A DNA stretch of 64,000 nucleotides from Natrinema sp. DC36 (GCF_020405225.1 NZ_CP084476.1:1-64000), one strand, 5' to 3'. Positions 7,161 through 15,315 are shown, numbered from the stretch's first letter. Program-made: numbers and translations. The notes: generated from the letters alone by a model not told the origin.

Positions 7161-7360
7161 CGGTAGTACGCCCCCTGTAGCCAACTGTCGAGTTCGCCCG
7201 CCCGGAATCGAAGGCCTTCTTCGATATCGTAGAGGTGTGCGTCCGGGTGTGGCCGGCGAGCGGCGAGTTCACCGGCTTCGCCGTCCATCGTTGCGACCGC
7301 TCCAGCGAGACGGTCCCCGAATTGGGATAGGCGCTCGATTTCGACAGATTCGCTACTCAT
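7157..7360 (-). CDS. Small helical protein (67 aa)
   Basis: The ATG at 7360 overlaps the preceding stop (7353-7355). The chain is mostly helical (SVEIERLSQFGDRLAGAV) and His/Arg-containing in the middle. No motif is recognised; the overlap on both sides supports it being a real gene. Confidence 0.55.
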   Translation of the reverse strand: MSSESVEIERLSQFGDRLAGAVATMDGEAGELAARRPHPDAHLYDIEEGLRFRAGELDSWLQGAYYR

Positions 7361-7523
7361 GCACGACCGCCTCCTCGAGTAGATCCGCTTCGGAGACGAC
7401 CTCCATTTCGACGGCTTCCTCCCCGTGGATGCAGTGCAGCGTCGGCGGGAGATTGAACGCGCCTGCCGTCGTATCGTTCGTCGCGATTTCATTCCCACAG
7501 CGGGGACACTCGTGTAGACTCAT
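7353..7523 (-). CDS. 56-aa zinc-finger protein
   Basis: Leftward frame from ATG 7523 to TAG 7353, overlapping both neighbours. A CPRCG motif at residues 6-10 and C/H residues near 32-35 (LHCIHGEE) can form one zinc site. The second half is acidic. Confidence 0.55.
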   Translation of the reverse strand: MSLHECPRCGNEIATNDTTAGAFNLPPTLHCIHGEEAVEMEVVSEADLLEEAVVHE

Positions 7524-7804
7524 ACCCCACCCCGCTCCCGCTCGAGTTCCCAGCGCCGGACCACGTCCACGTCAACGCACGAGTGCGAGCAAATCAGATC
7601 GACCTGCCCGCGGAGCACGACGCTCGCTTCGAAGTCGAACAGTTCGTGGTATCTGACCGCCTGCCCGTCGCGGGACTCGAAATACCACTCGAGGCCCGAC
7701 TCACTGTCTCGACACCAGAGGACCTCGCCGTCCCCACAGTCGGCCAGCGTCGGGCCGTCGGTGTGTCGCTGTACGCCGCCGGTTCGCTTCGATTCCGTGC
7801 TCAT
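7520..7804 (-). CDS. Unknown protein, first gene of leftward operon (94 aa)
   Basis: ATG 7804 is the first good start after the upstream AT-rich segment (7863-7886, containing TTTTACATA on the leftward strand, a possible TATA box). The product has beta-rich aromatic stretches (EWYFESRDG, YHELFDFE) and paired Cys (CSHSC). It heads the run of about eleven overlapping leftward genes ending at 4844. Confidence 0.6.
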   Translation of the reverse strand: MSTESKRTGGVQRHTDGPTLADCGDGEVLWCRDSESGLEWYFESRDGQAVRYHELFDFEASVVLRGQVDLICSHSCVDVDVVRRWELERERGGV

Positions 7805-7989
7805 GTCTTTCTCTCCGATTCCGGCCGTCTCGTGTGTGCGAGCGGCCCGAATCCTATGCATATGCTACAGGAAACATATGTAAAAGCCTATCCCCGACAG
7901 GCGGGACGCTCGGACACCCGAGACTAGCGAAAACGAAGGAATCGGTGGTGTGCATAACGCCTATACTGACGCCGCACACACGACACGGT

Positions 7990-8349
7990 ATGCCAACCGA
8001 CGCCGCCGACCTTCTCGACCGGCTCGAGGAGCACTATCCCGACGCGACCGCTGCCGACGCCCAACCCGAGTGGATCGACGACCTTCGAGACGCTCACTCG
8101 GCGATCGAAACCGCGTTCGTTCGAAAACGCGGCCCGATGCCGTTTCCACAGGTCGAACTCGAGGTGTACAATCAGGTGGCCGACGAGACGGGCTGGCACC
8201 GAATCGAACTCTCGGGCGGTCACTGGGGATACGCCTATTCCGACCCGCCGGCCGGCGTGATTGGGGCACAGGACTTTCTCACAGAGCGCGTTGACACCGA
8301 TGGATTCGAACAGTGGTGGCGGGCAAACGTCGGGTTTAGTGGGGAGTAA
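7990..8349 (+). CDS. Unknown acidic protein (119 aa)
   Basis: ATG 7990 lies 26 nt after the TATA-like GCCTATACTG (7959-7968), as expected for a leaderless transcript. The product is helical at the N-terminus (DAADLLDRLEEHY) and beta/aromatic later (GWHRIEL, HWGYAYSDPP). Not recognised. It is divergent from the 7804 operon. Confidence 0.65.
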   Translation: MPTDAADLLDRLEEHYPDATAADAQPEWIDDLRDAHSAIETAFVRKRGPMPFPQVELEVYNQVADETGWHRIELSGGHWGYAYSDPPAGVIGAQDFLTERVDTDGFEQWWRANVGFSGE

Positions 8350-8397
8350 CGGCCTGTCGGCGGCACGCTTTTCCTAGTTGAAAGAGACTGTTCTGGT

Positions 8398-8760
8398 ATG
8401 AGCACGACACTCGAGTACGGGCCGTCCTACGAGGGGTGGTTCGGCCGCCTCTGTGAGCACGTCCCGATCTTCGATGCGAGCGCACCCGACGGCTGGCGAC
8501 TCTCATATCGAGCGTACAACCGCACCGACTGGGTGCATCCCGAGACGGAGGTTCGCCTCACCTGTGTCAAAACGCCGTCGGGGTGGGATTTGTTCGTCGA
8601 AGCCGACGGCGAGGGTTACCAGGTCCTTCCGAAAGGCGCGCTCCGATGGAACGCGTTCGGCGCTGCGCGACAGTTCCTCGAAGGCGGCCCGCTCATGCTG
8701 GCCGATCGGGACGTGGCGATCGACGGCCCACTGACGCTCGAGCGGTTTCGGGAGGACTGA
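8398..8760 (+). CDS. Unknown protein (120 aa)
   Basis: The sequence looks like a compact alpha/beta domain: WRLSYRAYN, EVRLTC, WDLFVEADGEGYQV strands followed by a helix at FGAARQFLE. It is followed after three bases by the next gene. Function not recognised. Confidence 0.6.
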   Translation: MSTTLEYGPSYEGWFGRLCEHVPIFDASAPDGWRLSYRAYNRTDWVHPETEVRLTCVKTPSGWDLFVEADGEGYQVLPKGALRWNAFGAARQFLEGGPLMLADRDVAIDGPLTLERFRED

Positions 8761-8763
8761 CCG

Positions 8764-8970
8764 ATGAGCGACGATATTACCGAGTTCGAAGCCGCCGCGG
8801 AGGACACGCTCGAGGTCACCGTCTCGGACGGAACGACCTACGAGTTTCCCGCATCGCACTTGCCCGCGTTGAAAGGGATGTTCGAATCACTCGAGATCGA
8901 CGGTGCGGAGGTGCCAGAGTTCAACGGAACCGCGGAAAACTTTCGAGAGCGAGTTTCGGGCGAGGAATAG
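8764..8970 (+). CDS. Small acidic protein (68 aa)
   Basis: Begins three bases after the previous stop. The sequence LEVTVSDGTTYEFPASHLPALKGMF looks like a small beta hairpin with a helix. Strongly acidic, no Cys. Not recognised. Confidence 0.6.
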   Translation: MSDDITEFEAAAEDTLEVTVSDGTTYEFPASHLPALKGMFESLEIDGAEVPEFNGTAENFRERVSGEE

Positions 8971-9149
8971 CCACTCTCACCCACTGATTCGCGCCCGAAG
9001 CGATATGACGCGGGCCATGGACTCCCCACACGGCCGGCCGTGTGCGACCGGCCGACCTGGGACAACAGGGACCCACGGTACTCGCACTACCCCCCCCTTT
9101 CGTGCCGATGGAACTACGACCACGGAGTCCCGACTGTCGCGTCTGGCCG

Positions 9150-9323
9150 CTATTCCTCGTCGTCTTCTGCTCGTCCAGCTCGTCCAGCAGGAGTATCCGG
9201 CCAGTCTTCGCGTTTATACTCGCCAGAATGCTCGGTGTTGACGTGCTCGAGTAGCTCGGCAGACCCGCCGGCTGTGTACGAGCAGTCGGGGGACGGACAG
9301 CCGTAGGTGCGAACGTCGGTCAT
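9150..9323 (-). CDS. C2H2-like zinc-finger protein (57 aa)
   Basis: The pattern C-x4-C (CPSPDC) followed by a helix and H-x4-H (HVNTEH) is a C2H2 zinc finger at about residues 9-32. The C-terminus is acidic and disordered. It is the last leftward gene of the 10389-9150 group. DNA or protein binding is plausible. Confidence 0.7.
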   Translation of the reverse strand: MTDVRTYGCPSPDCSYTAGGSAELLEHVNTEHSGEYKREDWPDTPAGRAGRAEDDEE

Positions 9324-9373
9324 GGTCGGCCGTAGGGGCGTGGGAGTGAAAGGTAATGCGACCGGCGAAAGAA

Positions 9374-9562
9374 TCAGTCCGCCGCCCACGCGTCACGGTT
9401 CATCCCGATCGCGAAGGCAACGAGCGCAACCACGACCGCGTTTGCCGTCGCAAAGAAACTCTCGCTGGCGAGATAGACGAGTAGCAGGTTCCCACCGACG
9501 CCGACGAGAGCGATCAACGCCCACAGTCGCGGTCCGCGGAGGAACGACCCACTCACATCCAC
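9374..9562 (-). CDS. Two-helix membrane protein (62 aa)
   Basis: Hydrophobic helices at about residues 13-33 (LWALIALVGVGGNLLLVYL) and 36-54. It overlaps the upstream membrane gene by ten bases. Small size suggests a membrane anchor or holin-like role, but there is no specific evidence. Confidence 0.6.
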   Translation of the reverse strand: MDVSGSFLRGPRLWALIALVGVGGNLLLVYLASESFFATANAVVVALVAFAIGMNRDAWAAD

Positions 9563-9852
9563 TCACCACCGGGAACGATCATGTCGAGTCGCATGATGAT
9601 ATTGAGTGCAAGGAATCCGGCGGGGAGTACAGTGACCATCAGGAACGCCATTACGGCCAGTGCGGCCAGAATCTCTCCGCCGATAGCGGACACACCACTC
9701 GAGAGGGCGAGCGTGGAACCCATCCATGGGAGGGCGACAACCGATCCGCCGAGGCCAGCGACGGCTAACTGACGAGCGAATAGGAGGCTTATCACCGCAA
9801 GCTCAACTATCTCGCCGAGTCGCGACCTGTCCTGTGGTGTTGGTTCATACAT
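9553..9852 (-). CDS. Small polytopic membrane protein (99 aa)
   Basis: ATG 9852 overlaps the upstream stop (ATGTATGA arrangement); GTG 9861 is an alternative. Hydrophobic stretches at about residues 17-45 and 62-92 indicate two to three membrane helices. Pairs with the following 62-aa membrane gene. Not recognised. Confidence 0.6.
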   Translation of the reverse strand: MYEPTPQDRSRLGEIVELAVISLLFARQLAVAGLGGSVVALPWMGSTLALSSGVSAIGGEILAALAVMAFLMVTVLPAGFLALNIIMRLDMIVPGGEWM

Positions 9853-10186
9853 CCGAATCACCGTCCACCGTCACCCGATACAGGTGCCCGCTGTCCATCG
9901 CGCCGTTCAACTCGGCGATCGCCGCCTGCCAGTCGCCGACCGTCGCGAAGCCCGAGAGTTCCCGGTAGGGCTCGAGCGCCGATTCATCGGCCGGATCGAC
10001 GGCGTCGATATGCGCGACCAGACAGTCGCCCTCCTTTTCGCCGAGTCGTGACTCGCGCCACCACGTCTCGCCGGCCGTTCGGTCGTCGACACGGAAGGTG
10101 ACGCACTCGCCGTGCTCGAGTAGTTGGGCGCGGGCGGTCTCGTCGGCGAAGACGATCGGACCGACGTGGTTCGACTGTCCGCTCAT
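9845..10186 (-). CDS. Possible ASCH/PUA-like domain protein (113 aa)
   Basis: ATG 10186 overlaps the preceding stop. The pattern of an early helix (ARAQLLEHGECVTFRV), a Gly/Glu turn and beta strands with GDCLVAHIDAV, then SGFATVGDWQAAI and GHLYRVTV, resembles small ASCH-type RNA-binding domains. The match is by pattern only and weak. Encoded between a coiled-coil gene and membrane genes. Confidence 0.45.
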   Translation of the reverse strand: MSGQSNHVGPIVFADETARAQLLEHGECVTFRVDDRTAGETWWRESRLGEKEGDCLVAHIDAVDPADESALEPYRELSGFATVGDWQAAIAELNGAMDSGHLYRVTVDGDSDV

Positions 10187-10389
10187 TCGGATTCCTCGCA
10201 AACGGATTTCTTTAGCTCCTTGAACAACTCCGGGTGATGTTCCTCGAGTAGTTCGGCGTCCTTTTCCAGTTCCTCTATACGCGAACGGACGCGGGAAACG
10301 GACTCGTATACCTTCTTGTCCGGGTCGCCACTCTCTCCGGAGATCCGTTCCCGGTCCGTCGTCGTCATGACGGCACGATATTTGCTCAT
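10183..10389 (-). CDS. Coiled-coil haloarchaeal protein
   Basis: The core (KYRAVMTTTDRERISGE, then a long helix with SRVRSRIEELEKDAELLEEHHPEL) resembles a small conserved haloarchaeal family with a charged coiled coil. ATG 10389 (MSKYRAV) fits where that family usually begins; ATG 10410 and GTG 10437 are in-frame alternatives. It is transcribed away from the repeat-rich promoter at 10443-10509 and overlaps the next gene by ATGA. Confidence 0.6.
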   Translation of the reverse strand: MSKYRAVMTTTDRERISGESGDPDKKVYESVSRVRSRIEELEKDAELLEEHHPELFKELKKSVCEESE

Positions 10390-10442
10390 GCCGTGTCGGT
10401 TGGGTAGCATCCACTTGAGGTTAGCGTCTCTGCTCACTTAGT

Positions 10443-10509
10443 GTTAGCGCCAAAACTAACGGTAGCACCAAAGCTAACCTTTATGGTGTTGGTGAGCATT
10501 GGTGCTAAC
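10443..10509 (+). promoter_or_regulatory. Divergent promoter with GTTAGCACCAA operators
   Basis: Two tandem 18-bp inverted repeats, GTTAGCGCCAAAACTAAC (10443-10460) and GGTAGCACCAAAGCTAAC (10461-10478), precede a TATA-like CTTTATGG (10479-10486). A third, inverted copy of the half-site (ATTGGTGCTAAC, 10498-10509) abuts the ATG at 10510. The TATA-to-ATG distance fits a leaderless mRNA. The arrangement implies repression of a divergent promoter pair. Confidence 0.65.
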
Positions 10510-10881
10510 ATGGCAGCGAAGAACGCGACCCAAAACCGAACCGACTTCGAACCGCTCACGGCCGACACCGCCCCCGAGGACTTTCAGATTCTCTCGGTGT
10601 TCGACCTCGTCCCTGACGATATCAAGACGACCCCACCCGCGACGGCGAAACTGCTCATGTCGCCGGAATTCACGAACCCGCGCGGTGCGGACGCCGACCG
10701 GGGCAAAACGCGAGACTACGTGATCGTTCTGGAGTACCCGGCCCGCGTCGAGAACACGGTCGTCAAAATGAACGACTGTCCGACGCACCGCGGCTCGCGT
10801 CTGTTCCGTGGGTTCCTCGAGAACGTGGCCGACGATAAGGGCTACACGCTCGACTCGCAGCAGATCGACGACTACCTGTAA
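10510..10881 (+). CDS. Unknown protein under repeat-controlled promoter (123 aa)
   Basis: ATG 10510 is chosen because the TATA at 10479-10486 places the transcript start there. The product has an acidic N-terminal tail and a folded alpha/beta middle (FQILSVFDLVPDD, RDYVIVLEYP). One Cys only. It may be the repressor acting on the operators, but no DNA-binding motif is evident. Confidence 0.65.
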   Translation: MAAKNATQNRTDFEPLTADTAPEDFQILSVFDLVPDDIKTTPPATAKLLMSPEFTNPRGADADRGKTRDYVIVLEYPARVENTVVKMNDCPTHRGSRLFRGFLENVADDKGYTLDSQQIDDYL

Positions 10882-10887
10882 CCCACT

Positions 10888-11247
10888 ATGACCGTTTCAC
10901 AGACACACTCCGAACCGACGCTCCCCGACGGCTGGGAACGCGTCGGCCCCGATGCCGCACCGTATCACAAGTACATTGCTCGAGACGCTGTCGAGATCCG
11001 CGACCGGAGCGGAGACCTCCGATACCGACGAGACGTCGTCGTTCTCGTGACCGACCACGGGCGGGCTGGCGTCGCGAAAGGCCCGGCGCATCGCAACTCG
11101 TGGGAGATCGGCGACGACGCGGACGCGGTCGGTCGGCGATTCGCCCGCGAGATCGACGCATGGCTCGCCACGGGGAACGGCCCCTACGACACTGACGGCG
11201 ACCTGGAACAGCGACTCGAGACCGTGGTTTCGGAGGCCGACCGATGA
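10888..11247 (+). CDS. Unknown acidic protein (119 aa)
   Basis: The product begins with a PDGWER segment followed by beta strands (AVEIRDRSGDLRYRRDVVVLV) and an alpha-helical end. Overlaps the next gene by ATGA. Lies at the head of the PP-loop enzyme cassette. Not recognised. Confidence 0.6.
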   Translation: MTVSQTHSEPTLPDGWERVGPDAAPYHKYIARDAVEIRDRSGDLRYRRDVVVLVTDHGRAGVAKGPAHRNSWEIGDDADAVGRRFAREIDAWLATGNGPYDTDGDLEQRLETVVSEADR

Positions 11248-11384
11248 CGCTCACCTGTCCCGACTGCGAGACGGTCGACGTTGAACTGACCGACGATAAC
11301 GGCGCGTCCTACCCACGGACTCGCGTGGAGTTCTACGAGTGCCGGAACTGCGGGCACACGTTCTCGAAGGTGTTGACGGCATGA
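11244..11384 (+). CDS. 46-aa zinc-ribbon protein
   Basis: CPDC (residues 5-8) and CRNCG (33-37) form a compact zinc ribbon similar in shape to TFIIS/RPC10-type ribbons (ending GHTFSKV). It overlaps the genes on both sides by ATGA, coupling it to the PAPS-reductase-like gene downstream. Possibly a nucleic-acid binding accessory of that enzyme. Confidence 0.65.
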   Translation: MTLTCPDCETVDVELTDDNGASYPRTRVEFYECRNCGHTFSKVLTA

Positions 11385-12670
11385 CCTGCGATCCAACCGA
11401 CTGTTTCCGCTGTCCGTGCGGTCGAACGGCCCCGTGTGCCGACGCCGGTGACACCGAACCGGCGACGCCGAACCCCGGAACCGGCCCGTCCGAACCGACG
11501 CTCGGCGACCGGACCGACGACGCGCCCGAATCGTGGGGCTCGCTCGAGGCGGACAGCCCCGAGACCAACGACCCGGACGGAATCCTGCATGACGCCAAGT
11601 CGCGGGACTTCAACCAGGCGTTTGCCCTCGTCAGTGGTGGCTACGACTCGGTTGCGGCCGCTCACTACACCTACCACAACGCGCCGTTCGCGTTGGACGG
11701 CGTGATTCACATCGATACGTCGATCGGGCTGCGAGAGACGACCGACTACACCGAACGCTTCGCCGACGATCTCGGCCTCGAGCTGCACGTCGCCGACGTG
11801 CGCCGCGACGCCGACGAGTACGCGACGCGGATCGAAACCTACGGCTTCCCCGGTGCGAACGAAACCGCGCACAAGTGGGAGTGGGTCAACAACAAGGACA
11901 AGCCGCTCCAAACGCTCCTTACGCAGTTCGACGGCACGACGCTGTTGGTCTCCGGTGCGACGCGCGAGGAAAGCGACGCCCGTTTCGAGAAGGTCGACGC
12001 CGACGGGCTCGAGGTCAAGGACGGCCACCTCTACGCCTCGCCACTCGCGGCGTGGACACCGTCGGACGTGAAAGCGTACATCGACCAACAGGGCATCCGG
12101 CGCTCCGAAGTGGTCGAACACCTCTCGCATTCGGGCGACTGTCTCTGTGGCAGTTATGCGGACCGATGGTTGGAACTCGACGTGATCCGCGACGAGTGGC
12201 CGTACATGTGGGCCTATATCCAGTCGCTCGAGGCCCGCGTGATCGATTCGGCCCGCAACGGCGACATGAAAAAGGAGAGCTACGAGGACTACGTGCTGTG
12301 GGGCCACGGGTCGACCACCGAACGCGAGTTAGACCAGCGACTCGGCAACCGGGAAATGACGCTCTGTCAAGCGTGTGAACCCGCCGCGCCGGGACTCTCC
12401 CCCGGTGACACGTATCTGACGCTCACCGAAGCCGCGTTGGGACTCGAGGATTCGGCGGTCCCCGATAGCGAGACGGCGTTTCGGGACGCCTTCGACGTGA
12501 CGCAAGCGATTCCCGAGGACAGTGACGAGCACCCACTCGAGGTCCTTCGGCGCGGGTACGAAGCGCTCGACGACGTGGCCGACCGACTCGGCTACGACGG
12601 CCACTGGGAGATGGTCGAAGATCGGGCCGAAGAGCCGGTGGCCGCGACCGACGGCGGTGAGAACCAATGA
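11381..12670 (+). CDS. PAPS reductase-family PP-loop enzyme
   Basis: The 429-aa product has the ATP-pyrophosphatase PP-loop SGGYDS (residues 85-90), the second motif GATREES (about 192-198) and a C254-x-C256 ... C329-x-x-C332 set that could hold an iron-sulfur cluster, as in DndC-like members. An N-terminal Cys-rich tail (residues 3-19) may bind another metal. Members of this family activate substrates by adenylation for sulfate reduction, nucleotide thiolation or DNA modification. In mobile elements they are usually suspected of nucleic-acid modification. It is coupled by ATGA to the zinc-ribbon gene and to the DUF6884-like gene. Confidence 0.85.
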   Translation: MTCDPTDCFRCPCGRTAPCADAGDTEPATPNPGTGPSEPTLGDRTDDAPESWGSLEADSPETNDPDGILHDAKSRDFNQAFALVSGGYDSVAAAHYTYHNAPFALDGVIHIDTSIGLRETTDYTERFADDLGLELHVADVRRDADEYATRIETYGFPGANETAHKWEWVNNKDKPLQTLLTQFDGTTLLVSGATREESDARFEKVDADGLEVKDGHLYASPLAAWTPSDVKAYIDQQGIRRSEVVEHLSHSGDCLCGSYADRWLELDVIRDEWPYMWAYIQSLEARVIDSARNGDMKKESYEDYVLWGHGSTTERELDQRLGNREMTLCQACEPAAPGLSPGDTYLTLTEAALGLEDSAVPDSETAFRDAFDVTQAIPEDSDEHPLEVLRRGYEALDDVADRLGYDGHWEMVEDRAEEPVAATDGGENQ

Positions 12671-13185
12671 ACCCTCGCGTTTGCACCGTCGTTTCGTGTG
12701 GCTCCACCAAACAGGACCTCGCACCCGGCGAGACGCTCCCGGCGCGGGAACTCTACGACTCGAGCGTGCACACCTGCAAGGACCGCTACGCCTGCCACTC
12801 CGAGGACTACTACATCATGTCCGCCGAGTACGGACTGGTCCGCCACAACACCGAACTCGCGTACTACGACCGCTCGCTCGATCAACTCTCCGACGCGGGC
12901 GTTCAGGCGTGGTCTCACGACGTGGCCCGCGACCTCGAGACAGTCCTCGCCGACGGCGACTTCGATGCCGTCGTACTCATCGGTTCCAAGACCTACGTCG
13001 GGGCGCTGCGCTCGCACTTCGACCGACTCCCGTGCGCGGTGCTCACGCCGTGGCAAACTGACGACTCCGTGACCGGCGTCGGCCGGGGCATGGCGTGGTG
13101 TAACGACGAATCGAACTGGCCCGACCGCGTCTCGAGCGTCGAGGAGATCGCCGAGATCGTGTCGCCGGCCCCGCGGGAGGTGTAG
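12667..13185 (+). CDS. DUF6884/YaaA-like protein
   Basis: The start (VCTVVSCGSTKQ), the ARELYDSS segment, the central IMSAEYGLVRHN and the closing YYDRSL match the layout of the DUF6884 group related to YaaA. Such proteins recur in viruses and mobile elements beside DNA-modification genes. Coupled by ATGA to the PP-loop enzyme, so the two may act on the same substrate. Biochemistry unknown. Confidence 0.7.
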   Translation: MNPRVCTVVSCGSTKQDLAPGETLPARELYDSSVHTCKDRYACHSEDYYIMSAEYGLVRHNTELAYYDRSLDQLSDAGVQAWSHDVARDLETVLADGDFDAVVLIGSKTYVGALRSHFDRLPCAVLTPWQTDDSVTGVGRGMAWCNDESNWPDRVSSVEEIAEIVSPAPREV

Positions 13186-13189
13186 ACTC

Positions 13190-13960
13190 GTGCCAGCGAA
13201 ACCGCCACTTCCGAGCGAGTACGAGCTGCCCGATTCGGTGAACGGCTGGCACCACACACCCGAGTCGACGCGGAACGCACACGTCTGGACCGACGGCGAC
13301 GAGACTGCGAGCGTCGAAGTGTTCGAATCCGTTGGCGACGAGATATACGCGAAGGTCGTCGACACTCGCGCCGGGGCCGGCGAGGAACTGTTCCGACTCG
13401 AGTACGAGCCCGGCGACGCGACCGGCGCGGCCTACACCGACACGAAACGCGACGCCGTCCGCGAGGGCATCGAACGCGCCCGTGAGTGGATGGACGCGAC
13501 CGCTCCGACCGAGTGGTCTCACCCCGACGTGTGCGACGCCGTCTTCGACGCGCCCACGGGTTGCTCCCTCGAGCGGTACTTCCACGGGAATCGCGAGAGT
13601 GTCGTCTACTACGCTCGCGACGACGTTGATGAATCGCCGCTGCGCGGCCGTGGTGATGATCTCTCGAAACTCACTCCAGAGAACGCGCCGTACCTCTATA
13701 TTCACGTCTGGAACGGCAGCGGGAACGCAACGGTCGCCCTCGCGCCGTGGACCCACGCTCACGGCCCGTCTTCGAAACATCCAGAGATCAAACCCGTCCT
13801 CGAGACGCCCGAGGAATGCGGGCTCGAGGTCGCGTTGACCATGGCTCGCGAATGGGTTCGGGAGCACGACGGACGGGCGATCGACGTTGATGCGACGGGA
13901 CAGGCGGCGCTCTCGAGGTGGGAGCAGCCGGCCGTGACCGACGGGGGTGAGCGGGAGTGA
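13190..13960 (+). CDS. Unknown acidic protein (256 aa)
   Basis: The GTG start at 13190 follows the previous stop by four bases. Two regions can be seen: an N-terminal beta-rich half (WHHTPE..., ASVEVFESVGDEIYAKVV) and a C-terminal half with YLYIHVWNGSGNATVALAPW. No metal or nucleotide motif stands out. The final EQPAVTDGGERE tail echoes the VAATDGGENQ tail of the PP-loop protein. Confidence 0.6.
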   Translation: MPAKPPLPSEYELPDSVNGWHHTPESTRNAHVWTDGDETASVEVFESVGDEIYAKVVDTRAGAGEELFRLEYEPGDATGAAYTDTKRDAVREGIERAREWMDATAPTEWSHPDVCDAVFDAPTGCSLERYFHGNRESVVYYARDDVDESPLRGRGDDLSKLTPENAPYLYIHVWNGSGNATVALAPWTHAHGPSSKHPEIKPVLETPEECGLEVALTMAREWVREHDGRAIDVDATGQAALSRWEQPAVTDGGERE

Positions 13961-14106
13961 GCGACTTGGAAGCGGGCGACGAGTGCCCGGTCCATGGCTG
14001 CACGTGGCCGATCCACCCCGACGAGTTCCGCTGTTGGCGGCACGCGGGCGGTAGTCTTCGCGACGACATGCCGGACGAACCGCTGTGGCGTAGCGACGAC
14101 GAGTAG
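13957..14106 (+). CDS. 49-aa Cys/His zinc-finger protein
   Basis: GTG 13957 overlaps the previous stop. CPVHGC (10-15) and a later C-H pair (CWRHAGG, about 28-31) suggest one zinc site. It ends the rightward cassette from 10510; inverted repeats follow at 14191-14274. Confidence 0.55.
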   Translation: MSDLEAGDECPVHGCTWPIHPDEFRCWRHAGGSLRDDMPDEPLWRSDDE

Positions 14107-14190
14107 CCCGAACCGTCCCGTTGACTCTCGAGACGCCTGTTTTCGAACGGCTCACTACTCGAGTCGAGTGTTGAGTTTCGGCCGCAGATT

Positions 14191-14294
14191 CATATAGCGC
14201 TATATGATTTACGGCAAATTGGCCGACTACCTCCGCTATGTTACTAAACTCGTGTGTCCTGCGTGCGACACACGGACAAGCAGTAGTTTTACAT
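14191..14294 (+). promoter_or_regulatory. Two strong palindromes and TATA box
   Basis: CATATAGCGCTATATG (14191-14206) is a perfect 16-bp palindrome. CGTGTGTC...GACACACG (14251-14258 and 14267-14274) is a perfect 8-bp inverted repeat with an 8-nt spacer. A TATA-like AGTTTTACA lies at 14283-14291 ahead of the 14383 gene. The second repeat sits where a repressor would block the promoter; the first may terminate the upstream cassette or be a second operator. Confidence 0.55.
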
Positions 14295-14382
14295 GACTGT
14301 CAGTTGTACTCAGATACGTGAAAATGAGAGTCTTAGAATGCACCCCGCCCGGAGAAAACGGGGTTCTCGAGCGAGGGAACGC

Positions 14383-14616
14383 ATGAAAAGCGCACACGAA
14401 CTCGAGCGGTTGAACGACCTGTCGCCGACGACCGGCGAACGGCTGGAAGAACTCGAGGAAATGCCAGACGAAAAACTCGCAGAACTCCATGCAGCGCCGA
14501 TCGTTCGGAAAGTTCAGTGCGAGGAATGTAGCGAGGAAACGTGGTTGATCGGTCCGGGCGGGAGTAGTTGCACGTCGGAGTGTCACAACTGCGGCACGGA
14601 GTACAGGATCGGGTGA
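14383..14616 (+). CDS. Zinc-ribbon protein with helical N-terminus (77 aa)
   Basis: ATG 14383 is chosen because GAGG lies six bases upstream; ATG 14338 is an in-frame alternative. A charged helix (HELERLNDLSP...LEELEEMPDEKLAEL) precedes CEEC...CHNCG at about 49-72. The same helix-plus-ribbon layout occurs in the protein at 4176-4442, so the two may be diverged copies. Function unknown. Confidence 0.65.
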   Translation: MKSAHELERLNDLSPTTGERLEELEEMPDEKLAELHAAPIVRKVQCEECSEETWLIGPGGSSCTSECHNCGTEYRIG

Positions 14617-14620
14617 GCAC

Positions 14621-14806
14621 ATGACTGGCCAAGAAATAGAACGGTCTATCGAGGAGATCGAAACGCGGATAGAAGTACTGCGGAAACAGCGCGACCAATT
14701 CCGAGAACTGGGGCGTGATGAAGCCGCAGACCAGCGCGAATGCGCAATAATAGCGCTCAAATGGATTCTCGGCGAGGAAATCGACATCGGAGAGCGATAC
14801 CAATGA
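14621..14806 (+). CDS. Short coiled-coil protein (61 aa)
   Basis: Almost the whole chain is a predicted coiled coil (RSIEEIETRIEVLRKQRDQF) ending in a short hydrophobic helix. Starts five bases after the zinc-ribbon gene and overlaps the next by ATGA. Probably an oligomerising small protein. Confidence 0.6.
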   Translation: MTGQEIERSIEEIETRIEVLRKQRDQFRELGRDEAADQRECAIIALKWILGEEIDIGERYQ

Positions 14807-15315
14807 CCCAACAGGATACGACGGGCGGTCAAAACGACGAAACAACGTCTACGCGCCGTGACCTCGTCGCCAGTGCCGGACTCGGCGTGCTCGGGATCGG
14901 CGGCATTGGCGGCTACCTGCGTTTCGTCCACGAACCGCCACCGCCGCTCGAGGTCGAGATTACCGATGGGTCGGAGTACGTGACCGATGTGGCGCTACCC
15001 GAGAACAAATCCCCGTTGTTCTCGGAGTGGAACCCGCCCGCGTTCACAATTGAGGTCTCTGACGCACTGAACGCGGATATGGTCGCCGTCAAGCTCTTTC
15101 GAGACGGTATTGATGCTGGTTGGCATGTCGTCAAAGACCCGCCGGGAACGAAAGAAGTCGAATTCCGGGCTACCATTCAGGAACGGGCGGGTGAGTATAC
15201 GGCCGAACTCTACGGCATGTCAGATCCGTCTGAGTGGAACCGCGAGAACGCACCTTCCGGTGAGGAACCGGACGCCGAAGCCGCGTTCACAATCACTCGA
15301 GCGGAGGAACGATGA
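14803..15315 (+). CDS. Tat-exported lipid- or membrane-tethered protein
   Basis: The 170-aa product has the twin-arginine pattern STRRDLVASAGLGVLGIGGI at about residues 16-36, indicating export of a folded protein. The rest is acidic and beta-rich (LEVEITDGSEYVTDVALPE, AFTIEVS) like an Ig- or jelly-roll-type surface domain. It lies directly before the integrase gene with an ATGA overlap. Function unknown. Confidence 0.65.
   Translation: MTQQDTTGGQNDETTSTRRDLVASAGLGVLGIGGIGGYLRFVHEPPPPLEVEITDGSEYVTDVALPENKSPLFSEWNPPAFTIEVSDALNADMVAVKLFRDGIDAGWHVVKDPPGTKEVEFRATIQERAGEYTAELYGMSDPSEWNRENAPSGEEPDAEAAFTITRAEER

Noticed and set aside
9090-9097. Run of eight C as a frameshift or structural signal
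   Set aside because: It lies in an intergenic stretch with no gene on either side that would be rejoined.
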